From positions 1 to 64,000 of the forward strand of contig JAQUDD010000006.1 in NCBI GenBank assembly GCA_028685875.1: a stretch of DNA of 64,000 nucleotides, given 5' to 3'. The notes beneath the pieces are model-generated. The model worked only from the letters and a program-made list of their open reading frames with translations. It ran no database searches and was not told the DNA's origin. A program made the position numbers and the translations under genes. Below are positions 21,616 through 33,065 of the stretch, piece after piece (positions within the stretch are counted from its first letter, which is position 1; every line of letters begins with the position of its first letter). This DNA comes from Candidatus Absconditabacteria bacterium. GTDB lineage: Bacteria; Patescibacteriota; Gracilibacteria; Absconditabacterales; Absconditicoccaceae.

Positions 21616-23112
21616 CTATACTTTTTTTATCTCAAATCCTCCTGGAATATCCTTGATATCATATCCTTTTTCCTGAATTTGGTTTCTTAATTCATCGGCT
21701 AAAGTATAATTTTTCTCTGCTTTTGCGGTTGCGCGTTGATTGGCGAGGTCCATGATCTCTGCTGGGATTTCTGAGATCTCGCTACTGGAAGGTGTATTGT
21801 CTTCAAATAGTCAGATTTTTAAAATGTATTGATCCAGCCAAAGCACCACTTTCAGTTGTTCAATTGTTGGACTATTTACAAGAGTAGGAAGTAGGGCGAT
21901 GAGTTTTGGAGTATTAAAGTCATCTTTGAGTGCCTCGTCGATTGCGAGAATAGTTGTTTCTTGAGTTGGGAGTTCTTTAATTAAGTCTTGCAAAGTTGTT
22001 GGAAGAGAAAAAGAATTCGGATCCAAGCTGAGCTCTTTCACAGCTTTTTCTATCTTTTTTTGCAGATTCTTGCGAGTAGATTTTGCTTGATCCAATGCAT
22101 CTCGTGTAAAATTTTGGAAGTTAGCATACTGGGCCATAAAGTAAAAATATCTGAGATCCAGCGGAGAATAGCCTTTTGCCTCTAGGTCTTCAAGAGTGTA
22201 AGCATTCCCCAGGGATTTCCCCATTTTTCCTCCGTCTACTTGTAAGAATTGGTTATGTACTCGGTAATTTACTCGAGGATGCTTCTCATCATATCCAAAG
22301 GCAGATTCAGATTGAGCAATTTCATTGGGATGATGCACAGTAATATGGTCTGCACCTCCATGATGGAGATCAAAGCGTTTCCCAAGATATTCACTAGACA
22401 TTGCACTACATTCAATATGCCAGCCAGGAAATCCAATTCCTCGTGGGGAATCTCGTTCCATTTGTCTTTTTTCTTGCGTTGGGGAGAATTTCCAAAGTGC
22501 AAAATCTGTAGCATTCTTTTTTCCTCCCATCTCAACTCTTTCTCCTGCATTCAGATTTTCTATTCTTTTTTTATAGTTTGGTCCCATGAGTTTTCCATAC
22601 TCACGAACCTTTGAGCTATCCATATAGATCCCGTCATTTGGAATGGTGTAGGTATATCCTTTTTCTTCTAATGCTTGAATCATTTCAATTTGTTGCTGGA
22701 TATGGTCTGTTGCTTTTGGCATCACATCAAAACGTTCAATGTGCATTTTTTCGAGTCCGTTGAAAAATTCTTCCTCGTATTTTTTAGCTACTTCTCGAGC
22801 GGAGATCCCTTCTCTTTTTGCCCCTTTTTCAAGTTTGTCTTCTCCATGGTCTCCGTCATCGGTTAAATGTCCAACATCGGTTAGATTCATTACTGCCTTT
22901 ACCGGATATCCACAGATATATTTCAGTACATTTCTAATCAGATCTGCAGTGAAAAAAGCACGATAATTTCCAATCGTCGGTGATCGATACACGGTTGGTC
23001 CACAGGAATACATCCCGACAAACTCTGCCTGTTCTGATTCAAGTAAGGGGATGAAATTTTCTTTTTGATGTGTAAGCGTGTTGTATACTTGGAGTCTTCT
23101 TTTTTCAGGCAT
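21616..23112 (-). CDS. cysS: Cysteinyl-tRNA synthetase
   Basis: A 498-residue class I synthetase charging tRNA-Cys. Zinc ligands are visible at SCGPTVY, GWHIECSAM and DLHHGGADH. The KMSKS loop reads KMGKSLGN. The HIGH-like motif reads PTIGNYR, with Thr where the first His is usual. Conserved NLTDVGHLTDDGD and LHHGGADHITVHHPNEIAQS complete the catalytic domain, and a helical anticodon-binding tail follows. A TGA at 21811 is read as Gly and the true end is TAG at 21616, adding about 65 residues of the usual C-terminal domain. Confidence 0.95.
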
Positions 23113-23292
23113 ATGAGAAAACAGAAAAATAAATCTGACCTTGTTGTAGAGATTCTTTTTGGAAAGTCAAAGGATATGAAGGTAGATAAACAGATAAGAA
23201 GTCTGATAGATAAATGGGAGAGTAGGGGACTATATTTTACATAGTAAAGAGATGGGCATCTCTTACGGTGAATAGAGAGAAGGATTAAATGT

Positions 23293-23991
23293 TTAGTTGA
23301 ACATCTGATGCAAAAACGAGAGAGATAATCTCTGATCTAGAAAATAGGGAGAAGTGGCTATTGTCACTAAAGAAGCTGAGGTAATCAGCTTTTTTATTTT
23401 TGCTAAGCTATAAGAGAGACGGTTTCCCATCTCTGGAGCTCGGAAGTCTAGATCAATATCCAAGATATACGGCATATCTGGAATACTTAGTTCATCTAAA
23501 CTATATTCCGTTAAGATCATTTTCGCTTCAGAGATCAGCTGAGACTGCAATGCAGGCTGAATAAAATTTCCCACATTACATGAGCCATTGCTAAAGTGAA
23601 AGACATGCTGAGATTGATCCGCTGAGAGAATAGCAGTAGAAAGCTGATGCTGATTCCGATTTACGTCTGAATGCTGATCGATATGTAAGACCGGAAGGAA
23701 ACTCTTCGTCTGGAGATAGTGTTGATACCAAAAAAAGAGCGCATGATTATGATTATCGAAAATATAGACCGGAGGAAGATCGGTTGTTTGAAGTTGGAGA
23801 AAATATTTGAGTCCATGAAAATATTGTATATTTTCTGAACCCCCTGAACTGCTTTGCGTCTCCTCCCCCTTTATAAGGGGGATTTTTTCAGCAAAAGCAA
23901 AATGTTGTTCTTCAATGGTGAGCTTTTCTAGGTCGGAGACTTTGATGAGGGGGGCTACTCGAAGAGGAATTTCTGGATGGACGAATTGCAT
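23293..23991 (-). CDS. UPF0489 family protein
   Basis: A 232-residue protein resembling UPF0489, a family of unknown function. Conserved features are DNHNHALFFW, VLHIDQHSDV and YILDIDLDFRAPE, a pattern of His and Asp residues like that of arginase-type metal sites; a metal-dependent hydrolase fold is plausible. Residues about 36-53 (KGEETQSSSGGSENIQYF) coincide with a palindromic repeat in the DNA (TCCCCCTTTATAAGGGGGA) and look like an in-frame insertion. About 175 bases upstream, up to cysS, hold no gene. No in-frame TGA. Confidence 0.75.
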   Translation of the reverse strand: MQFVHPEIPLRVAPLIKVSDLEKLTIEEQHFAFAEKIPLIKGEETQSSSGGSENIQYFHGLKYFLQLQTTDLPPVYIFDNHNHALFFWYQHYLQTKSFLPVLHIDQHSDVNRNQHQLSTAILSADQSQHVFHFSNGSCNVGNFIQPALQSQLISEAKMILTEYSLDELSIPDMPYILDIDLDFRAPEMGNRLSYSLAKIKKLITSASLVTIATSPYFLDQRLSLSFLHQMFN

Positions 23992-24162
23992 ATTTGCATC
24001 AGTATTTTGGAGAAAGAATCATGGGTAGTAGTTTTTCATATTCTGATTATAGCTATTTTTGGAAAGGATGGAAGAGTTTTCGTTTAATTAAAGAGGAATG
24101 TATTTGAAATATGCCCCTATTTTACTACTATCATTTCTAAGAGCTTTATTTAAAGTTTTTTC

Positions 24163-27100
24163 ATGCAAAAACTTTTTTCTAGAATCAGATTTTTCTTGCT
24201 TTTTTCTCTTGTTTTACTCCTATGAGTTGTGAATTTTTCTTCTGCTAATTATGAGGAGTTTCTGAAAGAAATGGAATACGTGGGGATTGATATTGCAAGT
24301 TTTCGCCAAAAACAAGATATTTCTCGTTTTGAGATAGCGAGGCTTTTGAATGCAGTAGAATGTGAAAACTGTATTACGCCACCAGATTGGATGCTTCAGA
24401 AGTATACTCAGGCATATTGGACGACTTTTAGTACTTTGCCAGATAAGGATTTTGGGGATGTCTTTTTTCAATGAGCAACTTTTAATAGACAGTCTTACTA
24501 TTATTGTGTAGCATATGTAGGGGATCAAGAGTATATGAGAGGATATCCTTTAGCGACCTCTCCTCTCTGTGGGGGAAAGTTTTGTGGGCAGAATGCGAAT
24601 ACCAAGGCAGAATTTTTTCAGTCGGTGCTGAATATTATTGATGAACATATTATGACCAGATATAAAGCTGATTGGAAAGCAGTTCAGCAGTGGTTTAGGG
24701 GATTAAAAAAGGGGGAATATACCTACAATACGCTTTCAGAACAAGATATTGCTACTATCAATGCAGTAAGTCCTGTAACTGCCACTATTTCTTCTACCCA
24801 AGAATTTCAAGCTTGGCTTAAATACTGTATGTTTAATCTTCAGGCATGTGATTTTCAGACTTTTGGAGCTATTCTTCAGGGATTTTGGCCGATTAGTGAA
24901 CTTAATATTCTCGTAAGAGAGGGAGTGATTTCGGCAAATGATGCTCAGCAGGCTTATGCTACGATCAATGGAGAAGAGGTCTTACAAATTCTTTATTATG
25001 TCTATCGTAATTATAGTGGTTGTAGTTTTGATCCTGATTATGATTGTGATGGAATATTCAATCATTTAGATAATTGTCCTTATGCTTACAACCCTCGTCA
25101 GACAGATTTGGATGGCGATGGAATAGGAAATGTGTGTGATGATGATATTGATGGAGATGGAGAGAAAAATTCGATAGGTATCGTAGATGATAACGATAAT
25201 ATTATCATTGGGAAATGGGATGATACACTTGATCAGACTCCTTTAGGAGAGAGAAGAATCTGATTTTCATTTTTTATTCAGACGAGAAGTATTGATGCTG
25301 CTCCTAGTAGAAGAGTGCATCTTGCATTGATTACTGATACTACCCTGAGAAATATTCAACGGGATATGGGAGATGGAAAGACCTATACAACAACTCTTCC
25401 TACTCTCGCACATAGCTACGATCGTTCCTGACATTATACAATTAAGGCAATAGGAACGAATACTAAGGGAGAACAAGCTGAGGCGTCTACGAGAGTCTTT
25501 ATTGGACATGGAAATGAAGCTGCCTATGCTTTGCATATTGAGACAAACTTTAGTTTTAAAAGTCAGGGAGTAGAATATACCTTTACTCCAAAATATCAGG
25601 GACAGATTGATAAAATTATTTGGACGTTTGATAATGCTGATACTCAACAAGCGTCTCCTACTACTCAGATTAAAAAGGTGTTTCAACAGGATGGAATTCA
25701 TGGAGTTACTGCTAAAGCATATTATCAGAATGTTTTGAAAGCGGTAGCTGCTACTACGGTTCGTAGTTCTTCTAAGGCAGAGTATGTACAACTCACTCTT
25801 GATGAGGCTTCATTACAAGATCCCGTTAAGGTACAGACTAATTTGATAGGGAGAGTTATTCAAGATATTGAAGCTATACAGCGAAATCGGGGAGATGATA
25901 CTATTGATTCTACTACAGGACTTGTAGCTCAGCATCAATATCAGGATTCAGGTTTGAAAACATTAATACAGACGGTTCTTTTTGCTGACCAATCACAGTT
26001 TCAGAATATTGTTACCTTGTTTGTAGCTAATCCTTTTTCTCAGTATTCTATGGCACTTAATACTTCGGGAACAGAATTCTCTTATGCTCAATATCAACCT
26101 TTGGGGCTTTCTTTGTCTGTTCTTCCTATGAGTGTGTTGAAGAGTATTCAGTCTTTTACTACGTTTGAAGTGGGAAGCTGGAAGACCTTTTCTCATCCTG
26201 TATTGAAGGATATTCGTTTGGACCACAGTTATATTTCTGCTGGGCAGAAGACCGTGAATAGTTCCGTAGAGGTGAATAGGTGTGTGCATCTTACTAATCA
26301 AGGATCGTTGAGTATTTCTCCTTCTGATTTGTGTTTGGAGGCAAAGCAAAATACTACTTTGTCTCAGTTTACGTGTGATATGGATGAGGATGGAGTTCCT
26401 GATATTTGTGATGATGATATTGATGGAGACGGAAATAAAAATTTGATAGGGATTATTCGTTATGAAACAGAGGATTGTTCGTATACTGCAGATAATCTTA
26501 ATGTTGATCTTTTAAGACAGCATGTAGGTGTATGTAGTTTAGATAATTGTCCTTTTACTACTAATCCTGATCAGAGGGATCTAAATAATAATGGAATAGG
26601 TGATGTTTGCGATGGCTGGTTCATTGATATTTTAGTTCAAAATTCTACTCAACAAGGAACAATTGCGGATCAGGATGGTGATGGGATTCCCGATCAAGAA
26701 GATGCCTGTCCTACTATTCCTGGTTCTATACTCAATCAAGGATGTCCAGATTTTTCTCTTGTAGATGATGCATATTGTGAATCATGAGCTCCGGTTACTT
26801 GTGGAGATGGAAAGATAGATGCAGGAGAAACTTGTGAGAATTGTCCAGAAGATGTCGGAGTTTGTACTTCTACTTGTGGAGATGGAAAGATAGATGCAGG
26901 AGAAACTTGTGAGAATTGTCCAGAAGATGTTGGAGTTTGTATTTCTACCTGTGGGGATGGGAAGATAGATGCGGGGGAGACTTGTGCGAACTGTCCGGAA
27001 GATGTTGGAGTTTGTATTTCTATTTGTGGGGATTGAATTGTTGTCCCCTGAGAAACCTGTGAGAATTGTCCGGAAGATGTTCCTGTATGTGAAGAGGTCT

Positions 27101-28164
27101 TATCTACCTGTGGGAACGGTACAATAGATATTGGGGAGAATTGTCAAAATTGTCCTCAGGATGTTGGTGTATGTATTTCTATTTGTGGAGATTGAATTGT
27201 TGCTTCCTGAGAAACCTGTGAGAATTGTCCGGAAGATGTTCCTGTATGTGAAGGGGTCTTATCTACTTGTGGGAACGGAATATTAGATCTTTGAGAGGCA
27301 TGTGATGATGGAAATAATAATGGGAAAAATGGTAAATGTTCTCTCACTTGTAAAAATCTTTGACCAGATGTTCCTTTAACCTGTGGAGATGGGAAGATAG
27401 ATGCAGGAGAGACTTGTGCGAACTGCCCAGAAGATGTCCAAGTGTGTGCTACGAGATGTGGGAATGGGATAGTAGAACTTATGGAGGCATGTGATAATGG
27501 AACCAACAATGGTAAAGACGGGAAGTGTTCTCTTACCTGTGAGAAACTTTGACCAGATGCGCCTTTAACCTGTGGGGATGGGAAGATAGATGCAGGGGAG
27601 ACTTGTGCGAACTGTCCAGAAGATGTCCAAGTGTGTGCTACGAGATGTGGGAATGGAGTGGTGGAACTTATGGAGGCATGTGATAATGGAACCAACAATG
27701 GTAAAGACGGGAAGTGTTCTCTTACCTGTGAGAAACTTTGACCAGATGTTCCTTTAACCTGTGGAGATGGGAAGATAGATGCAGGAGAAACTTGCGCGAA
27801 CTGTCCGGAGGATGTCCAAGTGTGTGCTACGAGATGTGGGAATGGAGTGGTGGAACCTACAGAGCAGTGTGATAATGGAACCAATAATGGGAAGGATGGC
27901 GTGTGTTCACTTCGCTGTACCTTTGTTTCTTGTGGAAATGGAATTGTAGACTCCTGAGAGACCTGTGAAACTTGTCCTCAGGATGTGGGACGGTGTATCG
28001 TAGAGCAAAATTGTAATACTTGTCCCTGTCAGTATGCTGATTTTACTAGTGATCTTAGGGCAGGTGATATAATTAGAGCGGTGTTACAAGACGTACCAAG
28101 AAATGTATTTTATACTTATTCACCGCTGGTGAATCCTGAGAATTTTCTTGACTTTAATTTCTAA
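24163..28164 (+). CDS. Secreted Cys-rich surface protein with thrombospondin type 3 and PKD-like repeats
   Basis: A 1,333-residue exported protein. A signal peptide (residues 1-27) is followed by a region with SLH-like features (ISRFEIARLLNA, then KDFGDVFFQ). Calcium-binding thrombospondin type 3 repeats (DLDGDGIGNVCDDDIDGDG) lie near 290-350 and again near 734-850. PKD-like modules (GHYTIKAIGTNTKG) lie between. Residues about 876-1290 are Cys-rich repeats alternating CGDGKIDAGETCENCPEDV with CDNGTNNGKDGKCSLTCEKL, related to the DUF4215/Myxococcus cysteine repeat. Many TGAs fall in these repeats where sister copies have GGN Gly codons. Probably a rigid, calcium-stabilised surface fibre or adhesin; no enzyme domain seen. 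Confidence 0.85.
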
Positions 28165-28271
28165 TTTTTTAAATGTCTTCATTTTCTTCTAAAAAATTTG
28201 CAATTTTTCCTCTCTTCTTATATTCTTATTAAAGGAATACATCAGATGTTTTATTTTTATTTTGCATATTC

Positions 28272-28610
28272 ATGTTTTTAGAGTGGATGCTCCGGTTCTT
28301 TATTACTGTTTATGGAATCTTAGGATTGATTAATTTTGCTGCATATCTTCCCAAGATGAATGATTCGGACATTGAAATATTTAAGGCAAATCCTTACTCT
28401 TATATTTTCTGGATTATCTCTTCCATTATTTTCTTTATTTATGGATTGTTGGTTTTGAAAAATGTTCTTCTTCTTCTTTTGATAGCTATAGAACTTATAC
28501 TGATTATTATGTATTTTGTCTATTTCGTTTGTCAAAAGAAAAACCTTTTTAAGAAAAAATTTTCTCAACTTCTTAAAAAACAGAAAAACAGTAGGGCATT
28601 TTTTAAGTAA
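28272..28610 (+). CDS. Small membrane protein, unknown
   Basis: A 112-residue protein with three predicted membrane helices (MLRFFITVYGILGLINFAA, YIFWIISSIIFFIYGLLV, and NVLLLLLIAIELILIIMYFV) and a strongly basic C-terminus rich in Lys, so the C-terminus is likely cytoplasmic. It starts 107 bases after the large surface protein. An overlapping frame on the other strand exists but is Lys/Asn-rich and shows no protein-like pattern. No family recognised. Confidence 0.6.
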   Translation: MFLEWMLRFFITVYGILGLINFAAYLPKMNDSDIEIFKANPYSYIFWIISSIIFFIYGLLVLKNVLLLLLIAIELILIIMYFVYFVCQKKNLFKKKFSQLLKKQKNSRAFFK

Positions 28611-28900
28611 TTTTTGCATAGTATCTCTTCGGTAGAGGGAGAAATGATTATTTTTTTTGCTATTCAGCTTTTCTCAAATTCTCTCTTGCTTTTCCCCTAT
28701 CTCTTTCATATACTCATCTCAGATTTTGAGGTGAATTATGTTTCAAACTTCCCACTCATATGGCTTGAGTGAACACAAACAATATCAGATTTTTCTGCAC
28801 TTTTTTGAGGAGATTGGAGTAAGGATTTACCTTGCATCGCGTGGGATATGCTTCTTTTTTTGCAAGCGATCCTTATTTATACCTCATATATATTACTAGT

Positions 28901-30745
28901 ATGACCACAACTGACCAAAAAGTCCTATCTTTTTCTGAGCTTGGATTATCCAAAGAGATGCTTGCATCGCTCAAGAATAAAGGATTTGAAACGCCTTCTC
29001 CTATTCAGGAACAGGTAATCCCTCTTTTGATGACGGGAGACAAAAACATTATTGGACAAGCAGCAACAGGAACCGGGAAAACTGCAGCTTTTGGTATTCC
29101 TTTGATTGAGAGATTGACCCCAGCCAAGAGACCACAAGCAATTATCCTTACTCCAACCAGAGAACTTGCTATTCAGGTAGCAGAGGAAATCAATTCTTTT
29201 CAATCTGATACTAAAGAAAAGCTTTCTATTGTTTCCATTTATGGAGGACAGAGCTATGATATTCAACTTCGTGCTTTGAAAAAAGGCGCGGATATTATTG
29301 TAGGAACTCCAGGAAGAGTGATTGATCATCTCAATCGTAGAACTCTGAAGTTAGATGCGATTGAATATATGATCTTAGATGAAGCTGATGAGATGCTTAA
29401 TATGGGATTTATTGATGATATTGAGGAAATTTTTAAGCAGACTCCAGAACAAAAAAAGGTTCTTCTTTTTTCCGCAACTATGCCAAATGGGATTCTTAAA
29501 GTTGCTAAAAAATATATGGGAGATTATCAGCTGGTATCGGTGAAAACTGCACAGATGACGACTACACAAACTACGCAAATCTATTTTGAAGTGCGTGAGG
29601 GAGATAAATTTGAAGCTCTCTGTAGAATTATTGATATTGAGCCAGATTTTTATGGGATTGTGTTTTGTAAGACTAAATTGGATTGCGACTTTGTAACTAC
29701 TAAACTTAATGAAAGATGATATCAAGCACAGGGTCTTCATGGAGATGTGCAGCAGAAACAAAGAGAAAGAATTCTCAAATCTTTTAAAGATAAAAATGTA
29801 AAAATTCTGGTTGCAACCGATGTGGCAGCAAGAGGAATTGACGTGAATGATATTACGCATGTGATTAACTATTCCCTTCCACAAGACACAGAAAGTTATA
29901 TCCATAGAGTAGGAAGAACAGGAAGAGCTGGGAAGACAGGGAAGGCGATTACCTTTGTTACTCCTGCAGAATACAAGAGAATGGTCATTATTCAAAGAGT
30001 AACTAAGACAGATATCCAAAAAGGAGCTATTCCAGGAACAGAAGAAATTATGTCAGCAAGAAGAATTAAACTCAGAAGCGATATTGATGCTGTGCTTGCT
30101 GGAAAGAAATATGAACAATACAACGATGTAGCGGACTTTCTTTTGGAGAACAATAGTCCACAAGAAGTAGTGTCTGCCTTGCTCAAACTTAATTATCAAG
30201 ATGGGCTTACTCCCGATAGCTTCAAGAAAATTAATGAAGTATCTATTGATACAACAGGAACCAGTAGGCTTTTCATTGCCTTAGGAAGAAAGGATGGACA
30301 TGATCCACGTTCTTTGGTGACCTTAATTCAGACGGAAACTGATATTCCAGCGAGATTGATTGATGATGTGAGAGTGATGGAGGATTTCTCTTTTGTTACG
30401 GTCCCTTTTGCTGAGGCAGAAGTGATCTTGCATGTGTTCTCTAAACAAAAATCTAATGGAAGATCCCTCGTGAGTAAGGCAAAAGATAAAAATTCTGGCG
30501 GATCGAGGTCAGGAGGATATAGAGGATCAAGAGAGGGGGGAGAAAGGAGAAGTTATTGATCAAGAGAAGGAGGAGAACGCAGAAGTTATGGAAGTAGAGA
30601 GGGTGGAGATCGTGGTGATCGTAGAAGTTATGGAAATAGAGATGGCGGTGAGAGAAAAAGTTATTGAAGATCTCCAGAATCACAGGCGAGAAGGGACGAA
30701 AGAAGAGGATACCCTTCAAAGGGAAAGAGCGAAAGAAGGAGATAG
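28901..30745 (+). CDS. deaD: DEAD-box RNA helicase with Arg/Gly-rich tail
   Basis: A 614-residue ATP-dependent RNA helicase of the CsdA/DeaD group, likely acting in ribosome assembly and mRNA turnover. Motifs in order: Q-motif ([11 protein letters not shown]), [32 protein letters not shown], then ARGIDV and [13 protein letters not shown] in the second RecA domain. A DbpA-like RNA-binding domain follows, then an RGG-like tail of repeats such as [15 protein letters not shown] at 29717 yields [13 protein letters not shown], where the family has Gly. TGAs at 30557 and 30665 lie inside the tail, which ends at TAG 30743-30745. Start 28901 (MTTTDQK) matches family length. Confidence 0.93.
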
Positions 30746-30778
30746 AGAATATCTTAGCGTTTATTATATCATATAGAG

Positions 30779-30804
30779 AAAGAAGGCTTTTGTCTTCTTT
30801 TTTT
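30779..30804 (+). terminator. deaD terminator
   Basis: AGAAG pairs with CTTCT over an 8-base loop and is followed by a run of seven or more T. It lies 34 bases after the helicase stop. Confidence 0.7.
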
Positions 30805-30892
30805 ATTGCTATCGTTCGCGTAAAAAATATTATGAGAAAAAATCCTTTAAAAATAAAAATATGAAAGAATCAAGATTAAATTTAGAAAATAT

Positions 30893-30922
30893 AAAAAAGT
30901 CTGATTTTTGTCAGACCTTTTT
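30893..30922. terminator. Bidirectional terminator between deaD and nusA
   Basis: GTCTGA and TCAGAC pair around a short T-rich loop, with an A-run on the left and a T-run on the right. It can serve nusA on the minus strand as well as read-through from deaD. Confidence 0.85.
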
Positions 30923-30929
30923 ATTATAA

Positions 30930-31964
30930 TTAGATAATTTCTAGGTTCATCCCTACAATCTGGGAAGCGAGTTTGATGTTACTTGCTCCTTTTCCGATTG
31001 CGAGGGGTTTTTGTTCTTCCTCTACCTTAATTAATGCTTTTTTTCCATCAGGAAGGATCTCTACATTAATCACTTGTGCGGGTTTAAGCAGTTTTTTGAT
31101 GAATTCTGGAGTATCCTCATCGTACTCTATGAAATCGATCTTTTCTCCATCAAGGAGAGAAAGTACGGTATTGATTCTATCTCCTTTGTGCCCTACCATC
31201 ACTCCGACAGGATCGATTTTTTCGTCATTACTGCTTACGACAATCTTGGTTTTTCTTCCTGCCATTCTTGCTATCTTTTCGATATTTACTGTCCCGTCTC
31301 CAAACTCAGGAACGATCTTTTCAAGGATTGCTGTGATATATTCTGGACAGGTTTGTGAGATATCGAGGACGATACTTCCTGCGTCTTTGGTGATTCTCTT
31401 GAGGAATACAAAGATTTCTTCTCCGGATTCATAATTTCTATTTGGAGTTTGTCCCTCGGGTGGAAGTACCACGGTGGTTTGGTCGATGTCTAAGACGATG
31501 CTATCTCCATGTACTCTCAGTACTTTTGCTTTCAAAAGTTCTCCTTCTTTGTCTTGGAATTTCTCGTAGAATTTCTCTCTTTCGATATTCTTGAGACTCT
31601 GTTTGATGGTTTGTGCAGCAGCTTGTGCAGCGATTCTCGAAAGTTCCATAGATTCTGGAGTAACATTTCCGAGTAATTTTTCTCAGATTTTTACATCTTT
31701 TCTTACATTTTTTGCTTCTGCTAAAGTCACTTGTGTATCTGGATCTTCTATTTCTTCTACCACTTCCATTGCTTTATAGATTGCAACACTTCCGTCATCT
31801 TTGATATCTACGAGGATATCTGATTTTCTGAATTCTGGATAGTCTTTTTTGAATCCTGATTTGATACCGAGTTTAGAAATTTCTAGGATTTGAAAAGGAT
31901 CAAATTTATAATCTTCTACGAGTTGCATAATTGCTGCCTGAATAGCTTTTCCGTCAAGTTTCAT
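30930..31964 (-). CDS. nusA: Transcription termination/antitermination factor NusA
   Basis: A 344-residue NusA, which binds RNA polymerase and nascent RNA to modulate pausing, termination and antitermination. An N-terminal polymerase-binding domain (MKLDGKAIQAAIMQLVED) leads to an S1 domain (GELLKAKVLRVHGDSIVLDI) and two KH domains (VGVMVGHKGDRINTVLSLL and KPLAIGKGASNIKLASQIVG). The start at 31964 is preferred to an upstream ATG at 32018, because the extra residues are not NusA-like. A TGA at 31683 is read as Gly and joins the N-terminal domain to the rest. The C-terminal acidic repeats of enterobacterial NusA are absent, as is common. Confidence 0.95.
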
Positions 31965-32160
31965 CCAATGGTATTTAGTGGGTAAAGAAAAGAAAATACA
32001 AAAAAATCTGCTCAGCATTCTTTGTATGAATTATTAGCTTGTTTTCAATAGCTTTTTATCATTCTCTCCTCTATTTAATTGTAAATAATCTCTTGACTTA
32101 TTCTATAGTATTATTTATATATTGCTATTCTTTCTTTATCAGGAACACTCTTTCTTCTCT

Positions 32161-33000
32161 ATGGAAAATCTCTCTCCTTTAGTTTCGGTGCTTATCCCTA
32201 CCTATAATGGGGCTCCTTATATTGAGACTGCCTTACTTTCTGTTTTGAAGCAGGATTACCCTGACGTGGAGATTATCGTTAGTGATGATGCTTCTCTAGA
32301 TACTACGCTAGATACCCTAAAACTCATTAAGAGAGAGAACGATACAAAGGATCAGATTCGCATCTTGTTTTCAGATACTAATCAGTGAATAGCAAAGAAT
32401 ATGAATAAGTGACTGAGTGAAACAACAGGAAAATATGTCGCAATTTTAGATCAGGATGACGAATGGATTGACTCCACTAAGTTAACTAAGCAGGTGGAAT
32501 TTTTAGAAAATAACCCTGACTACTGACTGCTTGGAACTCAGAGGGAAGTTATCTTTAATGGAACCCCTTTGCCCTCCCCGCTTCCAACCACTGATACAGA
32601 GATTAGATCGGTTATTCCTAAGATATGCCCCTTTCAACACTCGAGTGTTCTCTTTAGGAATGATTTGCTTAAGGAGCTTTGATGATACGATGCTACCTAT
32701 AAATATGCGATGGATTATGATCTTTTTTATAGGTTTTTGAGAGAAGCAAAAGGTGCGAATTTAGACATCTTTTCTATAAAATATTATTTTCACAATATGA
32801 ATACCTCTTCCCAATTTACTTCTAAGCAAATAAGGGAAACACTGGATATTAAGCGAAAAAATAGAGATGATTTCCCTCTTAATTTTCTTCTCTTTTGAAT
32901 ACAACTTGGGAATTTATTATCAGTTAAATTTTTGGGACATTATGACTGGTATCAGAAATTGAAATATTGTGTAAAACGTCATGTAATTCAGCAGAAATAA
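32161..33000 (+). CDS. Family 2 glycosyltransferase
   Basis: A 279-residue GT-A fold glycosyltransferase transferring a sugar from a nucleotide donor, probably for surface glycan or exopolysaccharide. The N-terminal signature LVSVLIPTYNGAPYIETAL, the VSDDASLDTT motif and the metal-binding LDQDDEW are typical of GT2. At least six TGAs are read as Gly, including two in a row at 32680-32685, just before YDATYKYAMDYDLFYR (acceptor side). Without this reading the gene is in four pieces. ATG 32161 begins just before the GT2 motif; an ATG at 32122 would add 13 hydrophobic residues. Confidence 0.9.
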
Positions 33001-33065
33001 TCTTGCTAAAGAAAAAAGTAATAGTATACTAGAATCGTCTTTTTAGTTTATTACTAGTATTACTC

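Noticed and set aside
23113-23292. Short plus-strand peptide after the cysS start
   Set aside because: The frame stops after about 25 codons and has no initiation signal or conservation clue.
27156-27884. Minus-strand open frame rich in Pro/Ser/His
   Set aside because: It is antisense to the Cys-rich repeats and inherits their periodicity. It has no signal or family features.
26791-28000. CRISPR-like tandem repeats
   Set aside because: The periodicity is that of Cys-rich protein repeats in one open frame. There are no uniform repeats with unique spacers and no cas genes.
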